A DNA stretch of 64,000 bases from CAVZOY01 sp963777095 (GTDB taxonomy: Bacteria > Actinomycetota > Actinomycetes > Mycobacteriales > Geodermatophilaceae): positions 1,426,001 through 1,490,000 of the forward strand of contig CAVZOY010000006.1 of NCBI GenBank assembly GCA_963777095.1. The letters are read 5' to 3'. Shown here in pieces: positions 8,892 through 18,748 of this stretch. The notes beneath the pieces were generated by a model. That model saw only the letters and a program-made list of their open reading frames with translations, was not told where the DNA came from and searched no databases. Made by a program: the position numbers and the translations under genes. How positions within the stretch are numbered: the first letter of the stretch is position 1; every line of letters begins with the position of its first letter.

Positions 8892-9640
8892 TGCTTGACG
8901 CGGCCGGCCGTGCGCTCGACGTGCGTGCGCATGATGTTCTCGGCCTCGGCGACGTCCCGGCGGCGGACGGCGTGCACGAACTCCAGGTGCTCGCGGGCGC
9001 CGCGGTGGCCCATCAGCGGCTCGGCGGTCTGCGCTTGCTTCAGCGACATGAGCAGCGGGCCGTGGAAGCTCTGCACGAGCATCTCGATGGCGGGGTTGTG
9101 CGTGCAGGCGGCCACCCGCACGTGGAACTCCGCGGACATCTCCATCGTGTAGCGCTGGTCCTCCAGCGCCTTCTCCTGCTCGTGGCAGAGCCGCTCGAGC
9201 GCGACCAGGTCCTCCTCGGTGGCCCGCTCGACCACGAGCGGCACGATCCCCAGCTCGAAGACCATCCGCGCCTCGGTGACCTCGGCGGCGGTCAGCGGCG
9301 AGAGCTGCAGCAGGTCGGCCAGGCCCTCGCCGAGCCGGGCGTGCGTGGGCGAGGTGACGAACGCGCCGCCGCGGGCACCGACGCGGACGTCGATCAGGCC
9401 GCCGGCCTCCAGGACCCGCAGCGCCTCCCGCACGGTCACCCGGCTGACGCCGAAGCGCTCGCACAGGTCACGCTCGGAGGGCAGCCGGTCACCGGACTTC
9501 AGCCGTCCCTGGCGGATCAGCTGGCGGATCTGGTCGACGATCACCTGGGACACGCGTCCGACGCTGACCGCACTGAAGAGGTCTGCGTCGGGAGCTACTG
9601 CCCCGGCGGGAGCGTCGATACCGTTCAGACTCGTCTCCAC
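8888..9640 (-). CDS. FadR-subfamily GntR regulator (FCD domain), candidate regulator of the island
   Basis: 250-residue regulator. A winged helix occupies residues about 28-95 (QLIRQGRLKSGDRLPSERDL and the FGVSRVTVREALRVLE recognition region). An all-helical FCD effector domain follows, with metal-site His residues in EFHVRVAACTHNP and the closing REHLEFVHAV-R-D-AEAENIMRTHVE. FCD regulators usually repress catabolic genes until a carboxylate ligand binds. A FadR-like operator covers the probable -35 of its promoter, and matching sites precede at least eight other units in the next 52 kb. Control of the island is inferred from that. Confidence 0.85.
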   Translation of the reverse strand: METSLNGIDAPAGAVAPDADLFSAVSVGRVSQVIVDQIRQLIRQGRLKSGDRLPSERDLCERFGVSRVTVREALRVLEAGGLIDVRVGARGGAFVTSPTHARLGEGLADLLQLSPLTAAEVTEARMVFELGIVPLVVERATEEDLVALERLCHEQEKALEDQRYTMEMSAEFHVRVAACTHNPAIEMLVQSFHGPLLMSLKQAQTAEPLMGHRGAREHLEFVHAVRRRDVAEAENIMRTHVERTAGRVKH

Positions 9641-9691
9641 GCGGGCGAGTCTCGCACGATTCGCTGAGAAGGCATATCAATTGCGGCCAGT

Positions 9692-9705
9692 AAGGTCCGA
9701 CCAAT
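9692..9705 (+). promoter_or_regulatory. FadR-like operator, site 1 (regulator/aldolase)
   Basis: AAGGTCCGACCAAT between the divergent regulator and class II aldolase, close to the FadR core TGGTCnGACCA. It covers the aldolase ATG region. Read on the minus strand, TTGGTC with a TTGATAT about 18 nt on gives a plausible promoter for the regulator, implying autoregulation. Confidence 0.6.
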
Positions 9706-10468
9706 GGACCGAAGTCCCTCCCTCGGGGTGACCGATCGCCGACTGCTCGTCGCGAACGCCTGTCGGGTGCTCGGTGCCCGGGGTCTCGCCGAGGACGTGC
9801 TGGGTCACATCAGCCTGCGCACCGGTTCCGACCGCCTGCTGGTCCGATGTCGCGGTCCGCAGGAGGAGGGCCTCTTCCTCACTCGGCCGGAAGACGTCCG
9901 AGAGGTCGACCTCGACGGCTCGCCGGTGGAGGACGGCGGCCTCGGCGATCGGGCGGTGCCGAACGAGCTGCCCATCCACGCCGAGATCCTGCGCGCCCGC
10001 CCCGACGTCGACGCCGTCGTCCACTGCCATCCGCCGTCGGTGCTGCTGGCCGGGCTCGAGGGCGTGCCGCTGCGGCCGGTGTTCGGTGCGTACAACATCC
10101 CGGCCGCGCGGCTTGCGCTGGACGGGGTGCCCGTCTACCCGCGGTCGGTGCTGGTCCGCCGCCCGGAGCTGGGTCGCGAGGTCGCCGCGGCGCTGGGGGC
10201 CGCATCCGTGCTGGTCCTGCGCGGCCACGGCATCGCCACGGTCGGCTCCGGTCCGCACGCCGTCGAGCAGGCCGTCGGGCGGGCGCTCGCCCTCGACGTG
10301 CTGGCCAGGGTGTCGCTGGAGTCCGCCCGGCTGGGCGGTCGCGCCGTCGAGCTGCCGCCGGAGGACGTCGCCGAGCTGCCCGACCTGGGCGGCTCGTTCA
10401 ACGACGTGATGCTGTTCCGCCACCACCTGGCCCGGCTCCGGCACGAGGGCCTGCTGCTGCTCGAGTAG
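9704..10468 (+). CDS. Class II aldolase/adducin-family protein, possible aromatic decarboxylase
   Basis: 254-residue Zn-dependent class II aldolase-fold protein. Seen are the NELPIHAEI stretch with a catalytic Glu, zinc ligands in VVHCHPPS and a third His in LRGHGIATVG. The family includes sugar-phosphate aldolases and 3,4-dihydroxyphthalate decarboxylase; the aromatic context favours a decarboxylase or retro-aldol role, by inference. ATG 9704 lies inside the operator with AAGG 8 nt upstream. GTG 9728 is an alternative start that would free the operator. Confidence 0.75.
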   Translation: MDRSPSLGVTDRRLLVANACRVLGARGLAEDVLGHISLRTGSDRLLVRCRGPQEEGLFLTRPEDVREVDLDGSPVEDGGLGDRAVPNELPIHAEILRARPDVDAVVHCHPPSVLLAGLEGVPLRPVFGAYNIPAARLALDGVPVYPRSVLVRRPELGREVAAALGAASVLVLRGHGIATVGSGPHAVEQAVGRALALDVLARVSLESARLGGRAVELPPEDVAELPDLGGSFNDVMLFRHHLARLRHEGLLLLE

Positions 10469-10470
10469 GT

Positions 10471-10509
10471 GGAGGAGATTCGTCGGGGTAACGCCCACGG
10501 ATCTCCTCC
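10471..10509. terminator. Bidirectional hairpin between convergent genes
   Basis: GGAGGAGAT (10471-10479) and ATCTCCTCC (10501-10509) form a 9-bp stem around a 21-nt loop, placed exactly between the convergent class II aldolase and ornithine-cyclodeaminase-like genes. Confidence 0.6.
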
Positions 10510-10515
10510 GCCCCT

Positions 10516-11619
10516 TCAGTCCCGGATGTCCTGCAGGAACCACTCCGTGGGCAGCTCGCGCCCCAGGCCCCGGGCGCGCGCCGCCTCGTAGACCAGCGCG
10601 GCCACGGCGAAGAACTGGGCGCCCTGCACGTTGCCGCGCTCGGAGAACGTGATCTGCTCCGGCGAGCTCCGCACCGGCTCACCGCGCAGCGCCTCCTCGT
10701 AGGTCACCACGCGCGGGCCCTCGTCCCCGGACGGCGGCCGCCGTCCGGCCCCGTGCCGGTGCAGGTCCCACACCGGGTCGCCCGGCACCGCCCGGTAGGC
10801 GAGGTACTCGTCCGTCGGCCGCCACGTCGGGTCGTGCAGCGGCGCGGGTACGGTGCCGAGCCGCAGCCACACGTCGAACCGTTCGCGGGCGCGGGCGTCG
10901 GGCCTGCCGCCGATCGAGGTGACGTGGGTGCCCGGCTCGAGCCAGTCGCCGACGACGACGTCCGCCGCGGCGTCCGTGCAGCCCATCACCACGTCGGCCC
11001 CGCGGAAGGCGTCCCGCGGCTCGTCGACCGCGACCACCTCCAGGCCGAAGCGCTCGCGCATCTCGGCGGCGTACCGCTCCCGGTTGGCCCGGGTCGGGCT
11101 GTAGACCTGCACCCGCTCCAGCGGGCGCACCTCCAGCACCGCCTCGAGGTGCGTGCGCGCCATGCCACCCGATCCGAGCATGCCCAGCACCCGGGCGTCG
11201 GGCCGCGCCGCCAGGTCGGTGCCGATCGCGGAGTCCGCGCCCACTCGCATGTGCTGGAGGACGCCGTCGTGCAGCATCGCCAGCGGCTCGCCGGTGCGCG
11301 TCGAGAGCAGCAGCACCAGGCCGCAGTAGCTGCCCGGCTCGAGGCAGTACTTCTCCTGCGTCCGCGTGCCGCCGTACTCGACCTCGGTCAGGACGTCGGA
11401 CTTCATCCGGATGGCGTGGTAGCCGCTGGCCGCCGACCCGCCCTCCATGGTCCCCCACTGGTAGACCTGCCGGCCGTCGCCGACCGGGTAGCGCAGGTCG
11501 ATGCGGGGTCGGCAGATCGCCACTCCCTCGGCCAGTTCGCGGTAGGCGCGGTCCAGCGCGCGCAGCACGTCGGGCATGCGCAGCACCTCGGTCGTGACGT
11601 CGTTGCCGATCAGCAGCAC
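10516..11619 (-). CDS. Ornithine cyclodeaminase/mu-crystallin family enzyme
   Basis: 367-residue NAD(P)-dependent enzyme. The nucleotide-binding motif GMLGSGGMARTHLEAV is seen near residues 145-160, and the family core RPRIDL, HAIRMKSDV and GALVL-like strands precede it. Members include ornithine cyclodeaminase, alanine dehydrogenase and ketimine reductases; which applies here cannot be read. Intact frame, ATG start at 11619. The MFS gene upstream on the same strand ends 16 bp before this start, so they form a transcription unit. Confidence 0.75.
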   Translation of the reverse strand: MLLIGNDVTTEVLRMPDVLRALDRAYRELAEGVAICRPRIDLRYPVGDGRQVYQWGTMEGGSAASGYHAIRMKSDVLTEVEYGGTRTQEKYCLEPGSYCGLVLLLSTRTGEPLAMLHDGVLQHMRVGADSAIGTDLAARPDARVLGMLGSGGMARTHLEAVLEVRPLERVQVYSPTRANRERYAAEMRERFGLEVVAVDEPRDAFRGADVVMGCTDAAADVVVGDWLEPGTHVTSIGGRPDARARERFDVWLRLGTVPAPLHDPTWRPTDEYLAYRAVPGDPVWDLHRHGAGRRPPSGDEGPRVVTYEEALRGEPVRSSPEQITFSERGNVQGAQFFAVAALVYEAARARGLGRELPTEWFLQDIRD

Positions 11620-11634
11620 GGGATTCCTGACGAC

Positions 11635-12994
11635 TCAGGGCGCGGGAGGCGCCGACGGTGAACCCGCGGGCGAGGCGGCGGGGGGTGGCGGGAGCGCCGG
11701 CTCCTCGGGAGGGTCCGCCACCTCCGGGGCGTCGCGGTCGCGGCGGCGCAGCCGACGCAACCTGGGCAGCAGCGCCAGTGCCACCAGCAGCGGCACCACG
11801 CCGCTGACGAGCATGCCGACGCGGGCACCGAACTGCTCGCAGACCCAGCCGATCATCGGCCCGCCGAACGGCGTGCTGCCGGTGAAGACGATCGCGTGCA
11901 GCGCGATGACGCGGCCCTGCATCGACGGCATCGGCGCCCAGTTGCAGCAGCACCCGGGCGAGGGTGTTGAAGCAGATGTTGGCGATGCCCAGCCCGACCA
12001 GCAGGCCGAGGGCGACGACGAGGCCGGGCGCCCCGGCGAGCAGGATGCTGACGACGGCGAAGGCCGCGGCGGCCAGCAGCATGGCCCAGGCGGTGACCTT
12101 CTCGCGCGCGGCGGTGGCGAGGGCGCCGATGACCGCGCCGGCGCCGAGCGCCGACGTCAGCCAGCCGTAGGTCTCGGCGCCGCCACCCAGTACGTCGCGG
12201 GCGAAGAGCGGCAGCACCACGCGGAAGTTCTGGCCGAACAGGGAGACGACGGCGACCAGGATGAGGCACGCGCGCAGGTCGGCCCGTCCCCACACGTAGC
12301 GGAGGCCCTCCAGCGCCTGGCCGCGTTGCCGGGGGAGCGGCTCGGCCCGGTCGAGCTGCGCCGGGTCCATCCGGAACAGGCTGATGAGGACCGCGACGAA
12401 CGAGACGGCGTTGATGGCGAAGGCCGCGCCGCTGCCCACCCAGGCGATGAGCAGACCGGCGGCCGCGGGGCCGATCAGCCGGCCGGCGTTGTGGACGGTC
12501 GAGTTCAGCGACTGCGCGTTGACGTAGTCGTCGGGACCGACCATCTCGGTGACGAACGCCTGGCGGGCCGGCACGTCCAGCACGGTCACCAGGCCGAGCC
12601 CGAAGGCCAACAGGAACACCATCCACAGCTGCACGACGCCGGTGAGTGTGAGGACGGCGAGTGCGGCGGCGAGCACGGCGCTGACCGCCTGGGTCGCGAT
12701 GATCGTCTTCCGCCGGTCGAGCCGGTCGACCAGCAGACCGCCCCACAGGCCGAGGAACAGCGTCGGCAGCGCCTGCAGCGCAGTCGCCACGCCGACGGCG
12801 ACCGCGGAGTCCGACAGTTCGAGGACGAGCCAGTCCTGTGCCACCCGCTGCATCCATGTGCCGATGACACTGATGGCGTGGCCGCCGAAGAAGATGCGGT
12901 AGTTCGGCACCTGGAGCGAGCGGAACGTCCGCTCGGTCCGGCCGCGCCCTCGTTCCGGGGGCGCCTGTCCGGAACGGGACCGGCGAGTCCGCAT
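11635..12994 (-). CDS. MFS transporter, EntS-like (MFS_3), one frameshift
   Basis: Major facilitator with about 12 hydrophobic segments, 452 residues when corrected. Marks: FGGHAISVIGTWMQRVAQDWLV at the N-terminus, GLLVDRLDRRKT in the loop after TM2, and the LQGRV-type region read here as SMQGRVIALH. The C-terminal tail is Pro/Ala-rich. The frame breaks near 11935; dropping one base restores the last 98 residues. Export of a small molecule is typical for the family; the substrate is unknown. A FadR-like operator lies 80 nt upstream. Confidence 0.8.
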
Positions 12995-13073
12995 CCGACC
13001 CCCTCGTGACCTGTCGCGTCGTACGAAACGGTCCCGAAGGGTCCGGTCCGGCCCCCTTGTGACACCTGGGCGA

Positions 13074-13086
13074 ATGGTATTACCTT
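13074..13086 (-). promoter_or_regulatory. FadR-like operator, site 2
   Basis: ATGGTATTACCTT, 80 nt upstream of the MFS start. It keeps the GGT-N3-ACC core shared by the other sites. It could serve the MFS gene leftward and the short leader ORF rightward. Confidence 0.55.
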
Positions 13087-13146
13087 AGGACCACAAACGT
13101 GACGCGCCCCACGGCCGCGGCCCGCACGTCGGAGGAGGTGCTCATC

Positions 13147-13221
13147 GTGACCCACGCGCTCGTCGCCGTCCCCGGCGCGTGCCGGCCCGCCTTCGTCCGG
13201 GGAGGCGTGCAGACCCCGTAA
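13147..13221 (+). CDS. Possible 24-residue leader peptide
   Basis: GTG 13147 to TAA 13221 encodes VTHALVAVPGACRPAFVRGG plus four residues. A near-perfect ribosome binding site, GGAGGAGG at 13131-13138, lies 8 nt upstream. It sits between two operators and ahead of the binding-protein operon. No family is recognised. Support is only the ribosome site and position; it could be chance. Confidence 0.3.
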   Translation: MTHALVAVPGACRPAFVRGGVQTP

Positions 13222-13243
13222 CAGTCGCGTAACGGTCGGCCAA

Positions 13244-13256
13244 ATGGTTAGACCTT
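13244..13256 (+). promoter_or_regulatory. FadR-like operator, site 3
   Basis: ATGGTTAGACCTT, identical base for base to the site at 61187-61199. It lies 103 nt upstream of the first binding-protein gene of the 13.4-21.5 kb operon. Confidence 0.6.
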
Positions 13257-13295
13257 CGCTCCACGGCTGTGTTCACTGCATCACACCGCACACCC

Positions 13296-13316
13296 GGAAG
13301 ACGTTGCCCGTCTTCC
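13296..13316 (+). other. Hairpin in the 5' leader of the ABC operon
   Basis: GGAAGACG (13296-13303), loop TTGCC, CGTCTTCC (13309-13316): a perfect 8-bp stem 43 nt before the start codon. It could stabilise the messenger or block the ribosome site; function not shown. Confidence 0.4.
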
Positions 13317-13359
13317 GTAGGTCCCGGGCGCAAGCCCCGTCCTCGCTGGAGAGGCATCC

Positions 13360-14512
13360 ATGCAGTACCGACTCCGTGCCCCGCTCGCGGCCCTCGCCGC
13401 AGTCAGCCTGCTGGCGGCCTGCGGCGGCAGCCCGACCTCGTCGTCCGGCTCCGACAGCAGTGGCGGAAACGCCCGGGAGGACTCCGACCTCGCCAAGGCG
13501 GCGGCCGAGACCTACGACAAGTTCAACGAGATGACCGGCCAGGAGCGCACCGACGAGCTCGTCGCCTGCGCCGAGGAAGAGGGCCAGCTCAACGTCTACA
13601 CGTCCAACACGGACATGGAAGACCTGATCGACGGCTTCAGCGACGAGTACGACATCGAGGTCAACAACTACCGGGCGCAGTCCGAGACCGTCCTGCAGCG
13701 CATCCTGCAGGAGGACGAGGCCGGCTACTACGGCGCCGACATCTTCGAGACCAACGCCCTCGAGCTGGGCGTCGCCAGCGAGGAGGGGCTGCTCTACCCC
13801 TACACGAGCGAGCTGCGCGACCAGGTCCGCGAGGAGGGTCGGCAGAGCGAGGACTGGACCGCCACGCGGTTCAACGCCTTCGTCGTCGGGTGGAACACCG
13901 ACGCGGTGAAGCCGGGTGAGGAGCCCACCTCGCTCGAGGAGCTGGCCGGTCCGGAGTGGAAGGGCCGCGTCTCCATGGAGGTCTCCGACGTCGACTGGTT
14001 CACCGCTCTCCACGACTACTACGTCGACGAGCAGGGGATGAGCGAGGAGGAGTTCACCGACCTCATGACCCGCCTGGCCGCCAACTCCCAGGTCGCCAAG
14101 GGCCACACCACGCAGGGCGAGCTGCTCTCGGCCGGCCAGTTCGACGTCACGGTCTCCTCCTACAGCCACACCATCGACAAGGCGGCCAACGAGGACGGCG
14201 CCCCGGTCGCCTGGAAGCCCGCGAACGGCGAGATCATCCAGCCCATCGTCGTGCGCCCGAACGGCATCGGGCTGGTCAAGACGGCCACGCAACCCGTGCG
14301 CGGCCACGCTGTTCGTCGACTTCGAGCTCACCGGCGGCCAGGACATCTTCCGCGAGGCGTTCCGCATCGGCTCCATCCCGGTGGAGGGCGGCGAGGACCC
14401 GCTGGAGGGTCTCGAGACCTACCCGGTCCCCGAGGAGAAGCTCCTCGCGGAGTCCGACAAGTGGAACAAGGCCTACGAGGACGTCGTCCGCAACGGCCAG
14501 GCGCTCGAGTGA
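13360..14512 (+). CDS. ABC transporter substrate-binding lipoprotein, iron-type (SBP 1), one frameshift
   Basis: 383-residue periplasmic-type binding protein. It has a lipoprotein signal with lipobox LLAAC, then a Ser/Gly linker. The core has GQLNVYTSNT, YRAQSETVLQRILQE and EDWTATRFNAFVVGWNTD, the Fe3+/aromatic-type SBP pattern. The frame breaks near 14292 (CAACCCG); dropping one C restores AATLFVDFEL and an ending at TGA 14510-14512. It is followed by a paralogue and one permease/ATPase pair. The ligand is unknown; the setting suggests an organic acid rather than iron. Confidence 0.8.
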
Positions 14513-14568
14513 CCCTCGGTCGCGTCCGTCCTCGCACCCATCCTTTCGAGAAGAGAGTGAGTCCATCC

Positions 14569-15686
14569 ATGCGGAAGCCCCGCACCCTCCGCGCCGCCAC
14601 CCTGGCGGCCGGCGCGGTCCTGGTCCTGACCGCCTGTGGCGGCAGCCCGACCTCGTCGTCCTCCGGCAGCGGCGGCGGCAACGAGGACTCCGGCCCCACC
14701 GAGGCCGAGCAGCTGTACGAGGAGGTCCGTGCCCTGGGCGGCCAGGAGCGGCGTGACCGGCTCGTCGAGCTCGCGGCCGAGGAGAACGGCCTGAACCTCT
14801 ACACCTCGATGAACGCCGACATGGTCGACGCCGTCACCGAGGCGTTCGCCGACGAGTTCGACATCGACGTCAGCACCTACCGCGCCGGCTCGGAGACCGT
14901 GCTCCAGCGCATCCTGCAGGAGCAGGACGCCGGTTTCGCGGGCAACGACGTCGTCGAGACCAACGGCAGCGAGCTCGGCGCCCTCCAGCAGGAGGACGTC
15001 ATGGCGCCGTGCATCTCGCAGGAGCTGATCGACTCAGGTGCCCGAGGCCGGTCGAGGCGAGGACTGGACCGCCACCCGGTTCAACCTCTTCGGGCCCAGC
15101 TGGAACACCGACATCATCTCCGACCCGCCCACCTCCTGGGAGGACCTCGCCGACCCGAAGTACGACGGGCAGCTCGTCCTCGAGCTCGGTGACTACGACT
15201 GGTACATGGGCCTGAGCGACTACTGGCTCGAGCAGGGCAAGAGCCAGGAGGAGGTCGACCAGCTCTGGGCCGACATCGTCGAGGGCGCCAGCGTGGTCAA
15301 GGGCCACACCGTCATGGCGGAGCTCATGAGCGCGGGCCAGTTCGGCCTGGCCTCCTCGAACTACACCTACATCGTCGAGAACGGCCAAGGCGGCGGGGGC
15401 GCCGGTCGAGACCCAGCCCTACGTCGACCCGCTGATCGCGCGGCCGAACGGCGGCAGCTGCATGAAGACGGCCGAGAACCCGGCGACGGCGATGCTCTTC
15501 ATGGACTGGCTGATGCAGGAGGGCCAGGCGATCCTGGCGGAGGAGGGGGCTACCCCGGCCATCTCCGAGGCGGAGGTCGACGTCGAGCTGTACCCGGTCG
15601 ACGGTGACAAGCTGCTCGAGTCCGGCGACGAGGTCAGCGCCGAGTACGACGAGCTCCTCGCCGGTGTCGAGGAGATCTCCGAGTGA
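14569..15686 (+). CDS. ABC transporter substrate-binding lipoprotein, iron-type (SBP 2), two frameshifts
   Basis: Paralogue of the preceding gene (371 residues corrected), with lipobox LTAC, the same CGGSPTSSS linker start, YRAGSETVLQRILQEQDAG, EDWTATRFNLFGPSWNTD and VVKGHTVMAELMSAGQFG. Frame breaks lie near 15034 and 15390; one extra base at each explains both. Two diverged binding proteins sharing one transporter suggest two related ligands. A very strong hairpin follows. Confidence 0.8.
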
Positions 15687-15692
15687 CGTCCG

Positions 15693-15730
15693 CCGGGGCG
15701 GCGCCGCGGACCTCCGCGGCGCCGCCCCGG
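15693..15730 (+). other. 18-bp perfect hairpin between SBP 2 and permease
   Basis: CCGGGGCGGCGCCGCGGA (15693-15710) is followed after 2 nt by its exact reverse complement (15713-15730). Strong stems after binding-protein genes commonly protect the upstream message and lower permease expression. The second ABC operon has an equivalent stem at 45696-45738. Confidence 0.65.
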
Positions 15731-15795
15731 CCCCGTACGGCCCGGCCCCAGTTCAGACCCGCAGCACCGAGCACACCCCGAGGAGCTCTCCCGCG

Positions 15796-17551
15796 ATGAC
15801 GCTGACCAGCCCGCCGGTCCGGGCCGAGGAGCGCGCCGAGACCACCGGCCCGACGGACAGGTCCGGCCGGCGCGGAGGGATGTGCCCTCTCGCCCAAGTT
15901 CTTCATCCTGGCCGCGGTCGCCCTCGCGATCGGCTACCTGGCGCTCGTTCCGCTGCTCCGGCTCCTCAGCGGCACGTTCTTCCCGGACGGCGCGCTGGAC
16001 CTGGGGGCCTTCGAGCGCGCCTACAGCGGCGGGCGGATGGGCGAGCTCTTCGGCAACTCCCTGGCCTTCGCCGGTGGTTCGGCCCTCCTGTCGCTGACGG
16101 TGGGCACCACGCTGGCCTACCTCAACGTGCGCACGGCGGTGCCGTTCAAGGCGCTGTTCTTCGCCGCCTCGATCGTGCCGCTGATCGTGCCCGGCATCCT
16201 CTACACCGTCTCGTGGATCTTCCTGGCCAGCCCGCAGATCGGCCTGATCAACGAGGCGACGAACGCCGTGTTCGGCGTCCGGCCCTTCGACATCTTCACG
16301 ATCTGGGGGATGATCTGGGTCGACGGCCTGCACTCCTCGCCGATCGTCTTCCTGCTCATGGTGGCGGCCTTCCGCTCCATGGATCCCTCGCTGGAGGAGT
16401 CGGCCCTGATGTCGGGCGCGACCCGGATGCAGGCCCTGCGCAAGGTGACCCTCCCGCTGGTGAAGCCCGCGCTGCTGGGCTCGGTGCTGGTCATCCTCAT
16501 CACCAGCCTGGAGTCCTTCGAGGTGCCGGCGCTGCTGGGCCTGCAGAACGGCATCTACGTCTTCACCAGCCGCATCTACTTCCTCCTGCGCAGCTACCCC
16601 GTCGACTACGGCGCCGCCGGTGCACTGGCGATCAGCCTGCTGGCGATCGCCGTCATCGGCGTGGCGATCAGCCGGTCCCTCGTCGGCCGCGGCAGCAAGA
16701 CCTACCAGACCGTCACCGGCAAGGGCTTCCGGCCGCGCCCGATGGACCTGGGCAAGTGGCGGCCGGTCGTCGGCGCCGGCATCCTGCTCTACTTCTTCGT
16801 GACGGTGGTCGGGCCGCTGCTGGTGCTGCTCTACGCGGCGCTGCTGCCCTTCTACCAGGCGCCCAGCGTCGAGGCGTTCCAGTCGTTCTCGTTCACCAAC
16901 TTCCAGGAAGTGTTCGAGATGAAGACGGCCGCCCGTGCGCTGCGCAACAGCGTCGGACTCGGCCTCGGGTCCGCCACGATCGTCATGGCGCTGATGGCGA
17001 TCGCCGCCTGGATCACCGTCCGGTCGACCATCCCCGGCCGCGGAGTGCTCGAGCAGCTCAGCTTCGTGCCGCTGGTCATCCCGGGCATCGTGCTCGGCCT
17101 GGCGCTGATCTTCGTGTACCTGCGCTTCCCGATCCCGATCTACGGGACGATCTTCATCCTGCTGATCGCCTACTGCACGAAGTACATGCCCTACGGCATG
17201 CGCTACGCCACGACGTCGATGACCCAGATCTCCAGCGAGCTGGAGGAGTCGGCGCTGGTCAGCGGCGCCAGCTGGTGGACGACCTTCCGGCGCGTGCTCC
17301 TGCCCCTGCTCTCGCCGGGGATCATGGCCGGCTTCGTCTACATCCTCGTCGTCAGCTTCCGTGAGCTGTCGAGCTCGCTGCTGCTGTACAGCCCCGGCAC
17401 CGAGGTGCTCTCGATCCTCATGTGGGAGCAGTTCGAGAACGGCTCGTTCAACGTGCTGGCCGCGATCGGTGTGCTCATGGTCCTGGCACTGGTCCTCATG
17501 GTCACGATCGCCTACAAGCTCGGCGCCAAGGTGGGCCTGCGTGAGGACTGA
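15796..17551 (+). CDS. ABC transporter permease, fused FbpB-type, one frameshift
   Basis: 584-residue inner-membrane protein with two permease halves, about 12 segments in all. Each half carries an EAA loop that docks the ATPase: EESALMSGATRMQALRKVTL and EESALVSGASWWTTFRRVLL. This is the fused layout of iron-type (FbpB/SfuB) permeases. The frame breaks near 15888 in the N-terminal tail, before the first membrane segment; one extra base explains it. Start is ATG 15796. Confidence 0.85.
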
Positions 17552-17619
17552 GCCACTCGCTGCCCCCCTTCAGCTGACGTCTCCCGCGTAACGGTCGGAA
17601 AGGACCCAAGGACCTCCTC

Positions 17620-18748
17620 ATGCTCACCATCGACCACCTCGTGAAGTCCTTCGCCGGCGACAAGGCGAAGAAGGGCCAGGGGCCGACCACGGTGTTCGCC
17701 GTCAACGACGTCAGCTTCGAGGTCAAGGAGGGCGAGCTGTTCACCCTGCTCGGCCCCTCGGGCTGCGGCAAGACCACGACGCTGCGCTCCATCGCCGGCC
17801 TGGAGAAGCCGGACAGCGGCAGCATCGCCGTCGGTGACCGCGTCCTGTTCTCCTCGGGCAACGGCCGGAACGTGAACGTGCCGGCCAACCAGCGCGGCCT
17901 GGGCATGGTGTTCCAGTCCTACGCGATCTGGCCGCACATGACCGTGTTCGACAACGTCGCCTTCCCGCTGCAGGTCCGCAAGCGCTCCGACCGGCCGTCG
18001 AAGAAGGAGATCCGGGAGCGCGTCGAGCGCGTGCTGGAGACCATGGAGCTCTCCCCCCAGATCGACCGGCAGGCCACCAAGCTCTCCGGCGGCCAGCAGC
18101 AGCGCCTCGCGCTGGCCCGCGCGCTGGTCATCCAGCCGCCGCTGCTGCTGCTCGACGAGCCGCTGTCCAACCTCGACGCCAAGCTGCGCGAGAACCTGCG
18201 GTACGAGCTCAAGCGGCTGCAGCGCGAGCTCGGCATCACCTCGGTCTACGTCACCCACGACCAGGTCGAGGCGCTCGCGCTGTCCACGCACATCGCCGTC
18301 ATGCAGGCCGGCGCGGTGGTCCAGCTCGGCAAGCCCCGCGAGGTCTACATGGAGCCGACCAACAAGTTCGTGGCGGAGTTCATCGGCACCTCGAACTTCA
18401 TCCCCGGGACCGTCGGCCAGACGCAAGGGACGCAGCACAACGTGGAGACCACGAACGGCACGGTCTTCATCGAGTCGCAGCACAAGCTGCCCACCGGGCA
18501 CGACGTCGTCGTGTCCATCCGGCCGGAGGCCGTGCAGCTCAGCACCCAGCGCGCCCACCGGCGTCCCGAACGTCTGGACCGGCACGGTCGTCACCCGGGC
18601 GTTCCTCGGCGACGCGGTCGACCACGTCGTGGCGGTGGGCAAGCAGGAGATCCGCGCGCGGACCAATCCGGAGATCTCGATCGAGCCGGGCACCCAGGTG
18701 TACCTGCACATGGACCCCGCGAAGATCAGCCTCGTGCCCGTCGACTGA
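17620..18748 (+). CDS. ABC transporter ATPase, FbpC/PotA-like, one frameshift
   Basis: 375-residue ATPase energising the adjacent permease. Seen are Walker A GPSGCGKTT, signature LSGGQQQR, Walker B LLLLDEPLSNLD, H-loop YVTHDQ, and a C-terminal TOBE region (QVYLHMDPAKISLV). The frame breaks near 18552 in the TOBE region; dropping one base restores the ending. The TGA overlaps the next ATG (TGATG), so transport and downstream genes are translationally coupled. Confidence 0.85.

Larger units (their letters stand above)
12995..13359. other. 365-bp regulatory intergenic region
   Basis: Divergent spacer between the MFS gene and the ABC operon. It holds two FadR-like operators (13074-13086, 13244-13256), a short possible leader ORF with a strong ribosome site (13147-13221), a hairpin (13296-13316), and CGCGTAACGGTCGG at about 13226, which recurs before the ATPase gene at about 17586. 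Confidence 0.6.
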
